64,000 nt of DNA from Diphasiastrum complanatum (Eukaryota; Streptophyta; Lycopodiopsida; Lycopodiales; Lycopodiaceae), in contig CM055109.1 of NCBI GenBank assembly GCA_029204225.1, positions 23,154,422-23,218,421 on the forward strand. The letters run 5' to 3'. A model generated the notes under the pieces. That model ran no database searches and was not told the origin of the DNA. It saw only the letters and a program-made list of their open reading frames with translations. Of the stretch, positions 11,890-23,699 are shown piece by piece; the stretch's first letter is position 1, and every line of letters starts with the position of its first letter. The position numbers and the translations under genes were made by a program.

Positions 11890-14090
11890 ATGGCATCCTC
11901 ATCTTCTTTTGACAACTCCTCAACCAAGAAGGTTTCCAACTGGAGATACCAACGGCCACCCAGATTTGGCCTCTGCCGTCTAACTCTTTGGTCACACCCT
12001 CTTTGGTCGCACCTTGGGTTCAGGTAGCTGGGCCTCTTCTCAAAACAATGGGCATTTATCCGACACTTTTTTTCTCTGCAATTAACATGGACCTAGGTAT
12101 CCATGCATATGCCACGTGGGACGAGGTGAAGTCTTGTTTCCAAATCATGTACCAGGGTACCACGTACAAGGTACGTGTCAACGATAACTCTATGGTCATC
12201 GTAGGAATTGTTTCTGGTGATTGGCCTCCAATCTCCCACCGTTGAGCCAAAAACCTCATCAATGCCTTTGTGACACCTCTCTCTTCTGATATTCATGTCA
12301 AAACTAACAATGGTTATTTGATAGAAGCTATCAATGACCCCATAATCCAAGCTGCTGCTCACCTGTTAGTTTTGAACGATTTCCTGGTTCTATAAACTTT
12401 CAGAAAGGACCGCATTCAGTCCACCCTCTTGAGCCAAACTATGGAATCCTTTATAGAATTCTCGAGCTCCTTAGTTGTGCCGTATGACTGGCATACCTTT
12501 CTCCTTAACGAGTTTTCCATCGCCATCAAGCCCAACACACGCGATTGCATCGCCGCTAGCGGCCCCCTACTTTGTAACTTCATTTGCGGTGTACTCCTTA
12601 AGCATAAAGTTTGGAATTTTCATCGTGCTCACATCCTCTCCACCACTGTTCTACACTCTAACCTTGTTCCACCTTCCGTCACATCCACCTCCGCTCATCC
12701 CGTTGTTAGTGACACAACATCCATCAAACATATGCGTGGCACTGCCTCTAGCCCTCCTACCACATGACAACGCATCACACCATCATGTCCCACATCTGCT
12801 TCTTCCACAATGACTACTTCCGCTTCTGTTCAACCATCCACCGTTGCCACCACTTCTACTCCTATCACTCCCATCTTTCCCCCTTCCACAACCACTCTCG
12901 CATCTTCCACTCCTACCATGACCATCAATTCTTCCATAACTCTTGCATCCACTTCCACCCCACTTCTTCACATAAAACCCTCTTTATTCACAAATCTCTA
13001 CAACACACTCAACTAGATGAATCTCATTAACCTCTCAACACTCCTAAAAGGCTCCTCACCCCCTCTGTCTCCTTCCGTCCTCAACATTGTCCTTCAGTTT
13101 CCCATCGTTCCTATCATCCCCTCCTTCAAGCAATCCATTCTTACACCGCTCCAAACCACCACCACCTCTCTCACACCTCCCACTTCACCTTTGAAGTCTA
13201 TTGAGAGCAACAAACCATTACCCAATGACGCATTTGTATAGACAACATTTATGCCATTTTTGGACTATGTTGACCCCAACGCACCTGATGGCATGATAGC
13301 ACCGAAAAAACTCATTGAAGACGATGACAACGGCGTGCAGATCCTCTGGGTGACATCTCATCAAGCCCCAGCTAGAACCACCCTACCGGCTGGTCCCACG
13401 AATCTCACAACAGCCTACCAAGACTTGGGCACATTTGTCCGAGATGTAGTAGCGGCCAAAACCATTCTGGAGGGCCAGATATTGGAGTTGGCCACAAGCA
13501 ATACGAAGCTGAAAGTAGAAATCATCCACCAGCTCCAGCAAGACCTACTAATAGCCCAACAACACGAGCAGGCAGAAAAGTCCAAGGTGCTAAAATTGAA
13601 AAAGCACAAGGAAGGCCTCCGTGGGTACATCAGGCCTTTTCTATAGCTACAAAGGATGCCCAACTCAAAGTCCAACAGATCCAGCAATAGACAACACAAC
13701 GCCTCTGCCCGCTCCAAGCACAACTCTCCGTGCTTAAAACATAAAATACACACCTGGGAGTGGAGGTGATGACCCTACAAGTAGAGAAATTAGCCTAGCT
13801 AGCACAACTTGTACCTGTCAATCATCCTCTCAGTCAAACAGAGATGGACCTATTCACATAGAAGTTGAAGGTTTACCGGGCCTCTCTTGATAGCTACCAA
13901 GCAAATTTTTAAAACTATTGAAGGAGTGCAATGCAAAAACTGGCATAGGCAAAGAGTGCCCTCAAGTCATGCTAGAGGCACATGGAGCAGCAACCCCAAC
14001 CAGCCCTCGTGTTGATTCCAACACCACCCACATTTGAAGTTGTCAATGGCTAGTTGCAGCCAAGTCTTTGGTAATTTTCCTCACTTCATA
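11890..14090 (+). pseudogene. Decayed gene-like locus of unknown function (Ser/Thr/Pro-rich, coiled coil)
   Basis: I do not recognise the family. Several plus-strand frames line up as one broken protein. A globular part (11988-12245, WDEVKSCFQIMYQ; continued at 12246-12390 as INAFVTPLSSDIHVK after a stop) leads to a second part (12429-12767, MESFIEFSSSLVVPYDWHTF). A Ser/Thr/Pro-rich low-complexity stretch (about 12760-13240) and a segment starting MPFLDYVDPNAP at 13251 follow. The last 70 residues (to 13646) form a probable coiled coil (LKVEIIHQLQQDLL, KVLKLKKHKEGL). Codon composition is richer in C than the flanks. Stops and frame changes show it is no longer intact. The layout could suit an accessory ORF of a gypsy element, but no pol is adjacent. 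Confidence 0.4.
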
Positions 14091-14102
14091 ACTCACTACC
14101 AA

Positions 14103-14899
14103 TGTTGTATTCTCACACTTGTCATCCTCACTTACTTAGAACTAGAATCTGCTAATTAAACATCCTATCCCTTTTATTCAATAAACCGAGAAAGACTATT
14201 ACTCGTAACATGTATCTTTTCATTAGCATTTCCACAATGGGTGGAACATGGCAAGCGGAAATTAACAATCTAATTCTAAGCATTCATCATCACAACTCTA
14301 GCCTGTCACTTCGATTAACCACAACTTCTTACAAGATCACTATTCACAAATCACAGATCTATAATCTCTCACTTACTCGGCAAATAGACTCTTGCTCACA
14401 TTCACAATTCACGTCGATTAACATCAGAATTCTACAAGTACTCAACACATGTTTATATGCAACAAAATAGTATAGAAAAATGATAAAAAGTACTCCAAGG
14501 ATTCTCATTCCAATGACAATAGCTCCTTACAAAACTCCATGCATCAGATGCATGCTCACTCATCAACTCCGCTAATCACTAATCTGATCACTAGCACATC
14601 GAATCGACTATCCTTCTCTGGATTGCCCGATCTTGATCCACTCTCTGATCTCCAAATTGTTTGATTTCTACACATTCACTCCCTACCCCTCCTCCACTCT
14701 CTCTCTCTTCATTTGACATCTCTTCTTTTCTATCTCTTCTCTTCTTAGCCGCCATCGAGTTTCTTGGTTGTCACTTTCTATAACCGAATATGGTTGAACT
14801 TCCCACTACCAGGTCACATTCAACTAACTTTTACATAGCTAACTAGTTTTTTCTCAACTCATGGTCTTACACAACAAGATGTCATGGTTGGGTATTACA
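14103..14899. mobile_element. LTR-like block
   Basis: Read on the minus strand it begins TGTAATACCC, a start common in plant gypsy LTRs, and ends TACAACA. It is 797 bp long and C/T-rich on the plus strand, without coding sequence. The flanking pentamers (ACCAA and AGTTT) do not match and no clear primer site or polypurine tract is present, so the call is tentative. Confidence 0.3.
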
Positions 14900-15034
14900 A
14901 GTTTAGTTACTCCAGTTCTCAGATCAATCGACACCAAAAAGTATATCTTCTACTGATTGTGATCTTGGTAGAGAATCTAGCAATACAAAAACTATGACTT
15001 TTCAAGATGGCCAGAATATTCTTTGAAATATTAT

Positions 15035-18000
15035 CCTCCAAGGTCGATATCTGCAAGTTGCTTTCTTAGCCAAATCGTCTCCTTGATAGCATTTGTGGCA
15101 GTTATGTATTCTGATTCAGCTGATGATAATGCTACTGAGGTCTATTTTTGGCTTTTCCATGAGATTGAGTCTTGATTGAATAAGAATAAAAATTCAGTAG
15201 TCGATCTCCTGGTGTTGATATCTCCTGCCCAATCTGCATCTGTATAACCTTCAAGAATGTTGGCAAATTGGCTGCCTCCATAACAAATGCACAAATGTTT
15301 TGTTGCTTGGATATATTTTATGACCTTCATGAGTGCTTTCCAATGGATTGGCCCTGGATTTGATAGGAATTGGCTAAGTGAATTGATCGATTATGCAAGA
15401 TCAGGTCGAGTGTAGAGCATTGCATACATTAGTGAGTTGATAATGGAGTGAAATGGATATTGTTTCATTTTCTCCTTTTTTGCCTCAGTTTGAAGACATT
15501 GTTCCTTTGATAGTTTCAGACTAGAGTCAAGTGGAAAGTAGCTGAATTTGCAGTTGGTCATGTTGGAAAGAGGGAGGTGAAGTGAGTTAGTCCGACAAGT
15601 CGAAGACTCTAATGACTTATCGAGCAGAACATAATAAAAGCCTTCTTTCCTGATGCATGACTATGCCTATCAATATTGAACATAGCATAATGACAGAAGT
15701 CACGTTCAATCTTTTAGCAACTAACTTTGAAATCGCTAGCACTAAAGTGATTTCATAGCGAAACAATAAAGTATTAAAGTATTAGACAAAACAATAAGAG
15801 ATTTATCAGCTACAAAACAATCACAAAGATGCATACATTTTGACATAATACTAAATGCGATGAAATGATAGATTGATTTAGTAAGTAACAAGTACAAATT
15901 AGATGATGATGAGCACAAGACAATTGTGGATGGAAACCACATACTTTAAGCTATCTCTGGGTAACTGAGAACTCTATCTGATGCACTTCCGCTAATAAGC
16001 AGTAAGCACAAATAACAATACTCTAGTGAACTCTGAGAAAAGCTAAGCTACAAAGATGAGCAAGAGTTATTGAGTTATGTAAATGATCAACTATTTATAC
16101 TAAGAAATAATGCGTATCTAGTAGGACAGCTATTACGTTGCAAATCGCGTTAGCTAGTTGGCCATAATGAGCTGACATCCATCCAGTTAGGACTTTTTGA
16201 AAATTTACTTGCAAAGTAGTTAAGGAAAGTCTTAGGCTTCACAACGAGTGGAACAATAATTGTCTTTCATCTGATATGTCAATGAAGAGAACTGCAGAAC
16301 TGGATAATAGAGTGGATGAATATTAAAGATCGATTATGTGGTTGACTCATTCTGATAGTAGACTGATCCAACATAAAGAGCAAAATTTTCTAACAGGTCA
16401 TTCCATATTTTTCCAGCACATTAGTGAGATATCATTGTTGAATGATGTAGATCTGTCTGCTGGATCAATTTTGATGAATTTGGATTCTGAGACCCATATC
16501 AGTCATCTTGTATTTCTGTGCTAACATGCATTTTGTATCCTTCAAGAGAATCAGATTGTTACTAAATAGTAACGTATCATCTACATATAAAGTAATGAAT
16601 ACGAAGGAAGATGAGACATACTTGAAGTAGACATTCGAGTCTGCCGAGTTTGGAATGAAACCATTCTCGACTAGAAAAGCTGTTATCTTTTGAAATCAGG
16701 CTCTTGGTGACTGTTTCAGAACCTATAGAGTCTTGTGGATGTTGCAGACAAGATGCTCCTTACCCTTGAGCTTGTATCCCTCTGGTTCCAACATAAGGTT
16801 GTTTGGACGTCCATAGAAGAGTAATAGTTGAATTGAAGTATGTTTAACAACAAGGCTAAAAGTCTCTGAATAATCTAGATTTGGAATATGTGAAAAGCCA
16901 TTAACAACCAGTCTAGCCTTGTATTGATTTAGTTTTCCTTCAGCATCATACTTTGCTTTCAACATCCATTTGCATGGAATCGGATTTCGATCCTTTGGCA
17001 GCTCAATTACAGTCCATGTTTGATTCTCAACTAGATAATCGAATTATGTGTCCATTGTGGCTTTCCATTGATTGCATCTGGAGTTGACATTGCCTTTGAT
17101 ATAGTGCATGATTCTTGCACAAAATAACAAGCTGGATCATCCATAAATCAGGATGGAGCCTCTGGATCGGTTTGATCTTCTAGGTTGAACTTCGATCCTC
17201 TGATGCCATTCGACTTGTTGATGGTCTGACTCATTGCTTGAGTCTGTGTCAATTTTCTGGCCAATCCTGAGTTCGGAGCTTCGTTCAACTCTAGGATTTG
17301 AATTTGATGGAGCTTTTTCCTTGTGGTCGAAGAACTGATCTTCCACAGAAATGACTTCTCTACTTGTGAACGCTTTCTATGTGTTCGGATTGTAGAACTT
17401 GTATGCCATTTGGTCTGGGGAATAGCCAATGAAAATCGACTATCTGCTAGTGTCGTCTAGCTTCTTTCTTAAATCAGCAGGGATCTGAGAGTAAGCAATG
17501 CATCCAAAAACTCGAATGTGCTTGAGTGAGGGTTTCGATCCTGTCCATACCTCATGAGGTGTTTTGTCGTTTAGAGCTTTTGTAATGGATCGATTTTGTA
17601 GATAGGCAGCAATCGTGATAGCTTCTGGCAAAAAACTACTTTGGAAGGCATGGGCCAGCGTGCTCTTGGCATTTCGATCAGTGTTCAATACTTCCTTTTA
17701 GTTATACCATTGGACTGAGGTGAGTATCTAGTTGTAATTTGTTGGTGATTTTTTCATTCGCCTTGCAGAACTCCTTGAATTCAATGGAGATAAATTCTCC
17801 CTCTCCATTAGTGCGTAGAGCCTTGATTTTTCTATGTGTCTGATTTTTAGCAGATGCCTTGAACTGTTTGAAAAACTTGAATACTTTAGATTTGTTCTTA
17901 AGATATTAGGTTACAGTTCTTCAAGAAAAATCATCAATAAAAGTTAGAAAGTAAATGGCTCCCCCCGTGGAAAAGATCTGCATAGGGCCACAAATGTCAC

Positions 18001-18945
18001 TATGTACAAGATCTAGCAAACCTTTAGAAGAATGGACTGAGTCAGAAGTATGGACTTGTAGCATATTTGTTGATAATACATCTTTCACAAAGAGAAGTTG
18101 ATTTGCTAATAGATGGTAGATCTTGCACTAAATTCAAATTTGACATTTGTTGAATTCAAGTAGTCTAAAATGCCATAGCATATCAGTCGATTCAGAATTT
18201 TAAGCATGAAGAGCTTGACTATTTGTAGAATAAAAATAATTAGCTTCTAAAGATAGCCACATCTCCTACTGAAAGCTAAAACTCTTTTAGATTTGTCAAC
18301 TCTATGACCAGAATCAGTGATTTTGCTTATTGAAAGCATTTTTTTAATAAGATTTGGAATGTGAAGAACATTGGACAGAAATTTTACATCACCTTTCTGA
18401 AATTTGATCATGATTGTTCCTTCACCCTCGATAGTATGAGATGAGTTGTATCCTAATTGCACAACTCTAGAATGTGTGTATGACTTGTAGTCTTGGAACC
18501 AGTCATGGTGGTGAGTCATGTGTTGTGTTGCTCCTGAGTCCAAATACCAAGAATCAATATCTTGTTGTTCTCCAACTGTGGTCATGAAGGCTGCTTCATG
18601 TTCCTCTCATGGTTGGATCGAGTGACTGGTAGTTGCAACATTTGTTTGTTTTTAGAACTGCTTCTTCTTTTCATTGTTGTATTTCCATGTTCTACAGTCC
18701 TTGATAAGATGACCAATCCTCCTACAGTATATACAGAATAGTTTATGTCTTGGCTGAAATGATAAAGTCTCTGAATTTGATCCTGAAGTTGATCTAGGCT
18801 GCATGTTGCTCCTTTTGTCAAGATAATCTGACTTGTAGATCGCTTGGATCTAAACTTCTGATTGTTCTTTGAGAATAGAGCTTGAGGATCCGATTCTGAG
18901 TTAGAATCTTGTTGCACTTGACGTTGTGTGCGTGGTGATTGATCC
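15035..18945 (-). pseudogene. Ty1/copia gag-pol, decayed and interrupted (element A)
   Basis: Minus-strand order is zinc knuckle (CIYCRRIGHLIKDC near 18690), aspartic protease (WYLDSGATQHM, catalytic DSG kept, near 18540), gag-pre-integrase and integrase remnants (to about 17440), reverse transcriptase, and RNase H (YTDADWAGD near 15240, ending about 15040). The RT start (17000-16723) lacks about 15 residues before LYGRPNN; its active-site YVDD is intact at 16576-16587. A solo LTR (15561-16395) interrupts the C-terminal RT. Many frameshifts and stops are present, so it cannot encode a working polyprotein. Above 18945 the gag comes from another copia family. Confidence 0.85.
15561..16395 (-). 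mobile_element. Solo LTR of copia family A with GGTCA target-site duplication
   Basis: The 835-bp block runs TGTTGGAAAG...TTCTAACA on the plus strand and is flanked on both sides by GGTCA (15556-15560 and 16396-16400), the 5-bp duplication expected from copia integration. It is homologous to the LTRs starting at 30059 (same orientation) and ending at 33509 (opposite orientation), which abut primer sites, so it is an LTR. The internal region is gone, as after recombination between the two LTRs. Taking the block and one GGTCA out reconnects the reverse-transcriptase sequence of element A in frame, so element A is older than this insertion. Confidence 0.9.
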
Positions 18946-18947
18946 GG

Positions 18948-19391
18948 TCAGGTGTTTAAACTATTTTTTCTTAACTCATCCTTCCTTGAAAGTGTGTTGA
19001 TCTTCGACAACTTATTCTTTTGCCTGCATTCTTCAGCAATAAGAATATCATGTAGAGCCTCCATAGATGGTAGCTCCTCTTTGATAGCATAAGTTTGCAC
19101 AACATTTGCATACTCTTTTCTAAGTCCATTAAGGACTACTTGAACAAGTGGACTGTTCTCTAGAGTATCACCTATGCATGCTATCTCTTTGATGATATGA
19201 AGAGCAATCCTTGTTCTCTTCTTGAATCTCTGAGCCTCATCACAAGCTTCAGGTTCAATTTCAATTTCCAATACTATGTCCATAACACCATATAGGACCA
19301 ACAAAAATTCTATCCTATCCTTCCAAACTGAATAGTTGGAGGTACCTAGTCTCTCACTAGTTTTAAAGAGAAAATCTCCTACAAATGCCAT
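18948..19391 (-). pseudogene. Ty1/copia gag fragment of family B, joined to element A
   Basis: The 147-codon frame (MAFVGDFLFKTSERL...) is a capsid N-terminus with RLGTSNYSVWKDRIEFLL, then LVQVVLNGLRKEYANVVQTY. It matches the family of the element at 42.0-47.9 kb, not element A. A block of about 55-60 residues is missing between RTRIALHIIKE and DTLENSPLVQ. The frame ends at 18948, right where the zinc-knuckle part of element A begins. The upstream leader (to about 20470) also resembles family B. Confidence 0.75.
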
Positions 19392-20640
19392 GTATGTGAA
19401 GACTTCTTGTAAATAGACAACAATATGTTTGAGCTTGTTCCAAACAAACTAAATTTTGCTACTCTCTCTCACTATAGGAGTTTTCAAAGGTGAACTACCA
19501 AATCCTACGTGAAATCTTGCAACTGTATTTGAGATAGGTCTAAAATATTCCACCAAAACAAGACAAACTAGATCAACCTCTCAAAATAAATTGGAGTATA
19601 GACAAATTTTGTCTCTTTTTTCTTCCGGCACCTGTGGAATGCTTAAAGACAATACTATTGACTCAAATACACTCAAATTGTATGAAACAATGTGTTACAT
19701 GACTCAAAGATCTCAAGTTTGTTGAATTGGTATACACTAAAATGGATTTGAATGTGTTGCTTCTCTTTTACAATAGGAACCAAAAACAATTGGGTATTCT
19801 ACCAACTCCTATGCAAAAAAAAAACTTGCAACAATTATGTGAGTCCTTGCTCACAACAGAAAATCAATCACTTTGAATTTGGATCTAGCCTCTATCTTCT
19901 GATGAAGCACTTACAATTCTGATGTCAAATTTTTCCACGAGTTTCAAATGAATGAAAAACACTCTTGAAACACACATGCAACTCAAACACGAGTTACAAT
20001 CAGATCCTAAACATAAAAACTAAGCTACATCTGCATTTCACAAAACAAGAACAAGAAATGAACTAAACTAGACAACATTTTAGAACTCCAAGAATCAAGA
20101 AACCAACCAGTCTTTTGATTCTTGGACATCCCAAGAACATCAAGAACATGGTTGTAAGAGAATATGCAAGAATTGCATCAAAAACCCGGTCTATTTAGTT
20201 TACCTGAATGTTGATTCCTACATTAATCCACAAGCAAGAAATGAGATCTAATCCACTCGAGGAAAGTAGGAAATCTAATCCACTATACGATCCACAACCA
20301 CACACAAAGGAGGGAAGGGCAAGATCACTCAAGAAACAAGCATGATCAAGGAGCTGGATGCACCAAAACTCGTGGAGGCTCTTCTCATTTCAGCATGGAG
20401 TAGGTACATTTCACAAACAGCTCATCTTCTCAAAGAGGGAGTCTCTTAGATAAGCAAGAGAGCTCCTTAGGTGGCATCCTAGTGGCATTTCCACATTACA
20501 CAAATTACAAGTGGAATAATTCTCTCCACTAGAGGTCACCATCAAAAGGTGGCTCACTCTACTTTCTTTAAGAGAGGTCTACTTACATTTATTACTTTTC
20601 TTAGAAATACTAGTTCCTACATGGTCATTCCATCTTTCGG
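19392..20640 (-). mobile_element. Family-B-like retrotransposon leader, non-coding
   Basis: No gene. Stretches such as GAATTTGGATCT and CCACGAGTTTCA at 19875-19950 recur in the same order in the leader of the copia element B (46550-46640). The region is thus the 5' leader of the gag at 18948-19391. I find no clear primer site or LTR end. Confidence 0.45.
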
Positions 20641-22475
20641 GATTCACCATGAGTCTTACACAGTTCTTGCTTATCATTCCTAACTAGTACTTCTCGGCTC
20701 TCAGTCTTCGTTTGTCTCATTTTCTCAGAGACCTCCTCGATCTAAGGTGAGAGGTGCTCTTGGGTCTGCAGCTCATATTGAATGATGTCATTCCGCTTTC
20801 GCATTGGTATCTTCGATCGGCACTTGGAAAAGCGTAGATCCTTGTTCACTTGCGTAAAACCAAGTGTTTATTATTGCCAGTCTTTATCAAAAACTTCTCT
20901 TGCAATGTGCCGTAATTTAACCAAAATGTCTTATTGTTGTAGGTGGTTGACATTCTCAAAATTTAAAGAGCTCCCAGCATCTTGAAAATCTTGCATGCTT
21001 GAGTGCTTCTCGCGTGTCTTTTTCTCTTATCACTTGTATCTTCCATTGACGGTTCCATCTCTGGTTTCTTGGCAAGCACTAACTTCTGAAAGTTTTGTAT
21101 CTTCCATTTCGCTTCTAGGCATTTTTGCAGTTCTTCACTCTGTCGAAGTATCAGTCTTGCTTACACTCTTTTTCTTGACGAGAAAAGAAGAATCCTTGAT
21201 TGGTAGGTTGCACAAGCCTTGGATTAACAGTCTTCAAGGGAACGTCATCAGCAAATGGATGGTAGAAACAGATTTGGATGGATGGGTTGGATAGGGGCTT
21301 TGGTGGAAGGATGAAGGAATTGATAGTTCTACAGTTGCAGCCTTGGACCCTTGCAATGTTGAGCTTCAACCACCACTCGATGGGTGAGGAGCTCGTTTTA
21401 TTTTGTAGGTTCATGGTTGTCTTCATCTTTTCTTTTTCTACAACTCTTTCTTCCTTTGATCCATTACTTTTGGATCTCTTCCGTCTTCATAGGAGGGGAT
21501 TCAACTATCATTGCTCCAGAGAGTTTCTTTTGATCAAGATCGATCTGACTCAACTATTGCTTAGGTTTTGTCCTTTCCTCCTCAGCTTCTTGTATCTTTC
21601 TCTTTATTTCTTCTCGCTGCTTTGCTTGCTTCTTAGATCTTTTCCGGCTGATCAACCAATGTAGGTGGTAGTTGGTCTTTGCAAGACACTTGCAATGCTC
21701 TTTTAGCCGCTTCGGTAAGACTATAAAAAACTGGAGATTTCTCAAAAGAACAGTGAACTGATGATAAACAAACAGATGGAAGGAAGGGCGGTGGTGGTGA
21801 CAACGGTAGATGGTGTGGGTGATAGGCATGAGAATGGGTGCAAAAGTATGGCAAGAGGCTGGATGAAGAAAGAGACTAATTTCCCAATGCTTGTGCTTCT
21901 CTTTTTTGAAGGATTTTCATCGTGAATGGGATACTTCTTCTGATTGAGTTGCTCTTATTTGCCTAACTGTCTTCTTAGCCTTGTCGTTATCCTCTTTGGT
22001 TCGTGACCTTGGCTGTTGATCTTGTTGATGGTGTTGCTGGCAATGTGGTTGCTCTAGTGGATGCCTACATATCCACTCTCTCCCCCCCTCAAAAAAAAAA
22101 ATCTGTTGGTGGAGATGTTGTTGCTGGTAACTGTTCATGTTGAAGATTGGATCGGCGTGTGGAACACGTAGTTGAAACATGTTGAACATGCAACTGGGCT
22201 AAAAATTGAACAAATTTTAACTAAATTTGTTGTGGTCTTGTTGTAGTTGACTCAAAAATAAATATGATGATGAGATGCAGGAATCAACTCTAACGTGAGA
22301 TGTATTTTGCAAATTTTTAGTATACTCAAAGATCTTAAACTCTGTGCAAGGTGATTTGGAGATGGACAGATGAATGAAAATGTGTTCTTGAGATGCTCTA
22401 CGGAAGACTCTCGTGCAGTAGCTATTTCTCATGCAAAAATCAATCACACAAAACATGTGAAGAGAAACAAGGAAA
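20641..22475. other. Unassigned region with weak minus-strand protein-like frames
   Basis: Nothing is recognised with confidence. On the minus strand, 22189-21917 encodes a Gln/His-rich stretch (MNSYQQQHLHQQ), and 21829-21554 ends in a Lys/Glu-rich, coiled-coil-like run (KQAKQREEIKRKIQEAEEE). The run is followed downstream by further short frames. Because a gypsy gag relic lies next to it at 22.6-23.3 kb on the same strand, these may be remains of a related gag. That link is inference. Confidence 0.25.
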
Positions 22476-22479
22476 TAAA

Positions 22480-22700
22480 CAAATGGTACAAAGAGTGAGA
22501 ATTGTATGGCACTTTTCATACAAAACTTGCAGTCATCAACATTGATAATTTACCTTGACAATTGAAATATTCCATTTTTTGTAGAGTAATAAGACTTACT
22601 CTGACATGCCCTTGTCAAAAACAAGATGGGGTTGGTAACATTAAATCTATCATCATTGATAATAGATATTGTAAGATAGAGTTTGAAATACATAGGAGGA
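22480..22700 (+). repeat. Dispersed repeat, copy 1 (matches 49250-49470)
   Basis: The segment shares long stretches with 49250-49470, for example ATCAACATTGATAAT, TTACTCTGACATGCCC and ATCATTGATA, in the same order. In both places it borders a minus-strand gypsy gag relic, so the pair descends from one composite repeat. Confidence 0.8.
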
Positions 22701-23335
22701 GAAGACACTATTCCCATTACTATCCTTCGGATCATGAGATTCATAAATAAACCTCTGTTTAGATTTTCTATTTTTCAAAGTGGTGTCGTGATATGCAGGT
22801 AGTGAAAATCTCATCAGAAAATAGATTATCATATAGAACTGAGGTTGCAGGAGAGGGGAGAAAATGTCAATTCCCTGGGGAGGGTGCTCTTGTTTGGGAA
22901 TAGTAGCAGATGGCAGAATATCAGTTTCCTCTACGTCTTGCAATAACTCATTTCATATGGCGTCTATGTGCGATTATTGATATGGTAAATGGTGTGGTGG
23001 TGTAGAAGTTCACAAGTAACTTCTCGATTGAGCAGCAGGTTTAACTATTGGTTGCTATGGTGTTCGTGTGGTGTTGTCAATCGTGATTCATAACTAACGT
23101 GGTAGGCAGATTAGGATCTTATTTGGTTGTTTCGGACAGTCTTTGAAACTATGTTTTCTGACACAGTCGGGGCATTCGACGTGGTACTTGGTTTTGACTG
23201 GACAATTACAACTACATATATGTGTGTTTTGCCACGCGACGCCGCCACGCAAACCCAAAATTTCAACATTTTTTTTATGCGTGGCACTGCCACGCGTGGC
23301 ATATCCACGCTAAAACTTTTTCAAGGACCCTGCCG
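22640..23335 (-). pseudogene. Ty3/gypsy gag fragment, decayed
   Basis: On the minus strand, near 23200-23110, one frame reads a cysteine-rich segment (YHVECPDCVRKHSFKDCP) also found in the gypsy element at 54.55 kb and in the fragment at 49.9 kb. A downstream frame (22943-22653) has ATIPKQEHPPQGIDIFSPLL, aligned with the gag-to-protease linker of the 54.5-kb element. Frames change and the sequence then runs into the shared 220-bp repeat. No protease or pol remains. Confidence 0.7.
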
Positions 23336-23690
23336 GTGAAATCCAGGCTAGAGGAGAGGTCCGACAAAAAAATTTTAGTTCTACGTGGCACTATCACGCA
23401 AATTTTTTTTAAACTAAAACTTGAAATTTGAACGCCAAAATATGTCGGCGTGGCACATCCACACGTGGAAGTGCCATGTATGGTTGTTATTTAACCGATT
23501 TTCATGTGACATAAATTTTTTGATTTGCCACGTGTGGCAGTGCCACGCATGGCAAATCTCTAGAGAAAATTCTAGAGCGATGGCTTTTTTTATTGCCACG
23601 CGTGGCAATATTAAAACACAATACTTAGAAAAATTTTATTTTGAAAATTTGCCACGCGTGGCAATGCCACGCATGACAAAATTAGTTTGT
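23225..23690. repeat. Cluster of GCCACGCGTGGC palindromes
   Basis: At least seven copies or near-copies of the 12-bp palindrome GCCACGCGTGGC, often paired as GCCACGCGTGGCAATGCCACGC, are spread over about 460 bp of otherwise AT-rich DNA. The same motif cluster occurs at 48545-48660. Each copy carries several CpG sites in a CpG-poor setting. The cluster lies between a gypsy gag relic and the 3' side of the CACTA transposase, so it could be a subterminal repeat region, but no CACTA terminus is seen. Confidence 0.8.
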
Positions 23691-23699
23691 TGTAATTTT

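Noticed and set aside
23381-23400. Possible CACTA terminal motif in GTGGCACTATCACG
   Set aside because: It lacks the CACTAC/CACTAG start with an inverted partner on the other side of TNP2, and belongs to the palindrome cluster.
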